40,930 nucleotides of DNA from Polynucleobacter sp. (GTDB lineage: Bacteria > Pseudomonadota > Gammaproteobacteria > Burkholderiales > Burkholderiaceae): positions 1 to 40,930 of the forward strand of contig JALQYK010000016.1 of NCBI GenBank assembly GCA_023254115.1, in the 5' to 3' direction. Under the pieces are notes generated by a model that was not told the origin of the DNA, did not search any database, and was given only the letters and a program-made list of their open reading frames with translations. The translations under genes and the position numbers were made by a program. This document shows, in pieces, positions 40,038 to 40,930 of this stretch. The first letter of the stretch is position 1. Each line of letters starts with the position of its first letter.

Positions 40038-40049
40038 GGAAAGATTCTA
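40038..40049 (-). promoter_or_regulatory. Leaderless-type -10 for thyA: TAGAAT-6nt-ATG
   Basis: Minus strand TAGAAT-CTTTCC-ATG; no SD. Confidence 0.55.
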
Positions 40050-40056
40050 CTATTAG

Positions 40057-40773
40057 TTATTTGCTAAAAGTGACAACGTGATCAGCCACTATTTTGATAC
40101 CAATTTTTTCACCGATAGCATGGTCGTGATGACTTGGCACCATGGTTAAAAGTTCTTGCCCAGAATCTAATTTGACGGTGTATAAAAAATCACCGCCTCT
40201 AAAGGCCTTTGTTAAAACTTCGGCTTGTAAAGTGCTGTCGTCGTCATGCACGATATCGTCAGCACGTAGCAATACATCGACTTGTTCGCCTGGTAAGCCA
40301 TAGCTCGATTGTGGCAAAGGAAGGGTGCCTAATTCGATTTCTACAGCAGGACCTGGACGCGTGACGCCAGGCACAAATACGCCGTAGCCAACAAAGCTCG
40401 CTACAAAGCGACTGGCTGGGCGGTGATAGAGGTTATAGGCGCTATCCCATTGCACCAAGCGACCATCGACCATCACGCCAATATCATCTGCAATCGCAAA
40501 GGCTTCAAATTGATCATGCGTGACCAATAGAGCAGTCGTACCGTTGGCTTTTAGGATGTCTCTGATCTCGCCAGCCAAGCGCTCGCGTAAATCCACATCT
40601 AAATTAGAGAAGGGTTCATCTAATAGTAACAACTCTGGTTCTGGCGCCATTGCTCGAGCCAGTGCCACGCGTTGTTGTTGACCGCCTGATAATTCATGGG
40701 GGTAACGAGAGCCAACATTTTTAAGGCCAACAGCCTCCGCTGGCGCACGCGGCTTGATACAAGGTGCATTCGG
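40057..40773 (-). CDS. ABC transporter ATP-binding protein, C-terminal part only; 5' part missing or disrupted
   Basis: Minus frame reads ...AEAVGLKNVGSRYPHELSGGQQQRVALARAMAPEPELLLLDEPFSNLD...; homologous reading stops near 40745 and an in-frame stop lies at 40774-40776; no Walker A. Confidence 0.85.
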   Translation of the reverse strand, partial: PNAPCIKPRAPAEAVGLKNVGSRYPHELSGGQQQRVALARAMAPEPELLLLDEPFSNLDVDLRERLAGEIRDILKANGTTALLVTHDQFEAFAIADDIGVMVDGRLVQWDSAYNLYHRPASRFVASFVGYGVFVPGVTRPGPAVEIELGTLPLPQSSYGLPGEQVDVLLRADDIVHDDDSTLQAEVLTKAFRGGDFLYTVKLDSGQELLTMVPSHHDHAIGEKIGIKIVADHVVTFSK

Positions 40774-40930
40774 TTACGACAACAATCACCCACAGTTTGA
40801 AGAGCTGCGTGATGAATTTTTAAGTAATTACGAAAAAAATATTTTCTTTGTTAGCTATTGTGGCATTATTTAACTCATGTCAGCAAGATATTCAAACTAA
40901 TACACCAGCATTTCAAGCAAAACTTAATGA

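Noticed and set aside
1-40930. CRISPR arrays, tRNA/rRNA genes, IS elements or phage genes
   Set aside because: No direct-repeat arrays, cloverleaf-like or rRNA sequences, transposases or phage proteins recognised by eye

Overview
The 40.9 kb window is a gene-dense bacterial chromosomal segment. Gene content and protein sequences look like a small-genome freshwater betaproteobacterium (Burkholderiaceae, Polynucleobacter-like; inferred from recalled family similarity, not a search). It holds about 43 protein genes: ompA; gyrA; the serC-pheA-hisC-tyrA-aroA-cmk-rpsA-ihfB supraoperon; lapA/lapB and heptose genes; comEA; cysM; mltB; a histone-deacetylase-family enzyme; an acyl-CoA ligase/ETF/acyl-CoA dehydrogenase block; rpsP-rimM-trmD-rplS; NUDIX; a CobD/CbiB-like protein; rsgA; an M48 protease; orn; an AEC transporter; an orphan RelB/DinJ-like antitoxin; mog; pmbA; a TRAP transporter; folA; thyA; and a broken ABC ATPase at the right edge. 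I saw no tRNA, rRNA, CRISPR array or IS element. The strongest unannotated signal is regulatory. At nine gene starts a -10-like TANNNT hexamer ends exactly 6 nt before the ATG with no Shine-Dalgarno sequence, the geometry expected for leaderless mRNAs. About 0.5 would be expected by chance among about 30 starts examined by eye. Other notable signals are two intrinsic terminators embedded in the coding sequence of the opposing convergent gene (cysM terminator inside mltB, mog terminator inside the antitoxin), three tail-to-tail CDS overlaps, a 26-bp divergent mog/pmbA spacer with two leaderless-type -10 elements, and an apparent foreign or chimeric joint in the last ~180 bp.
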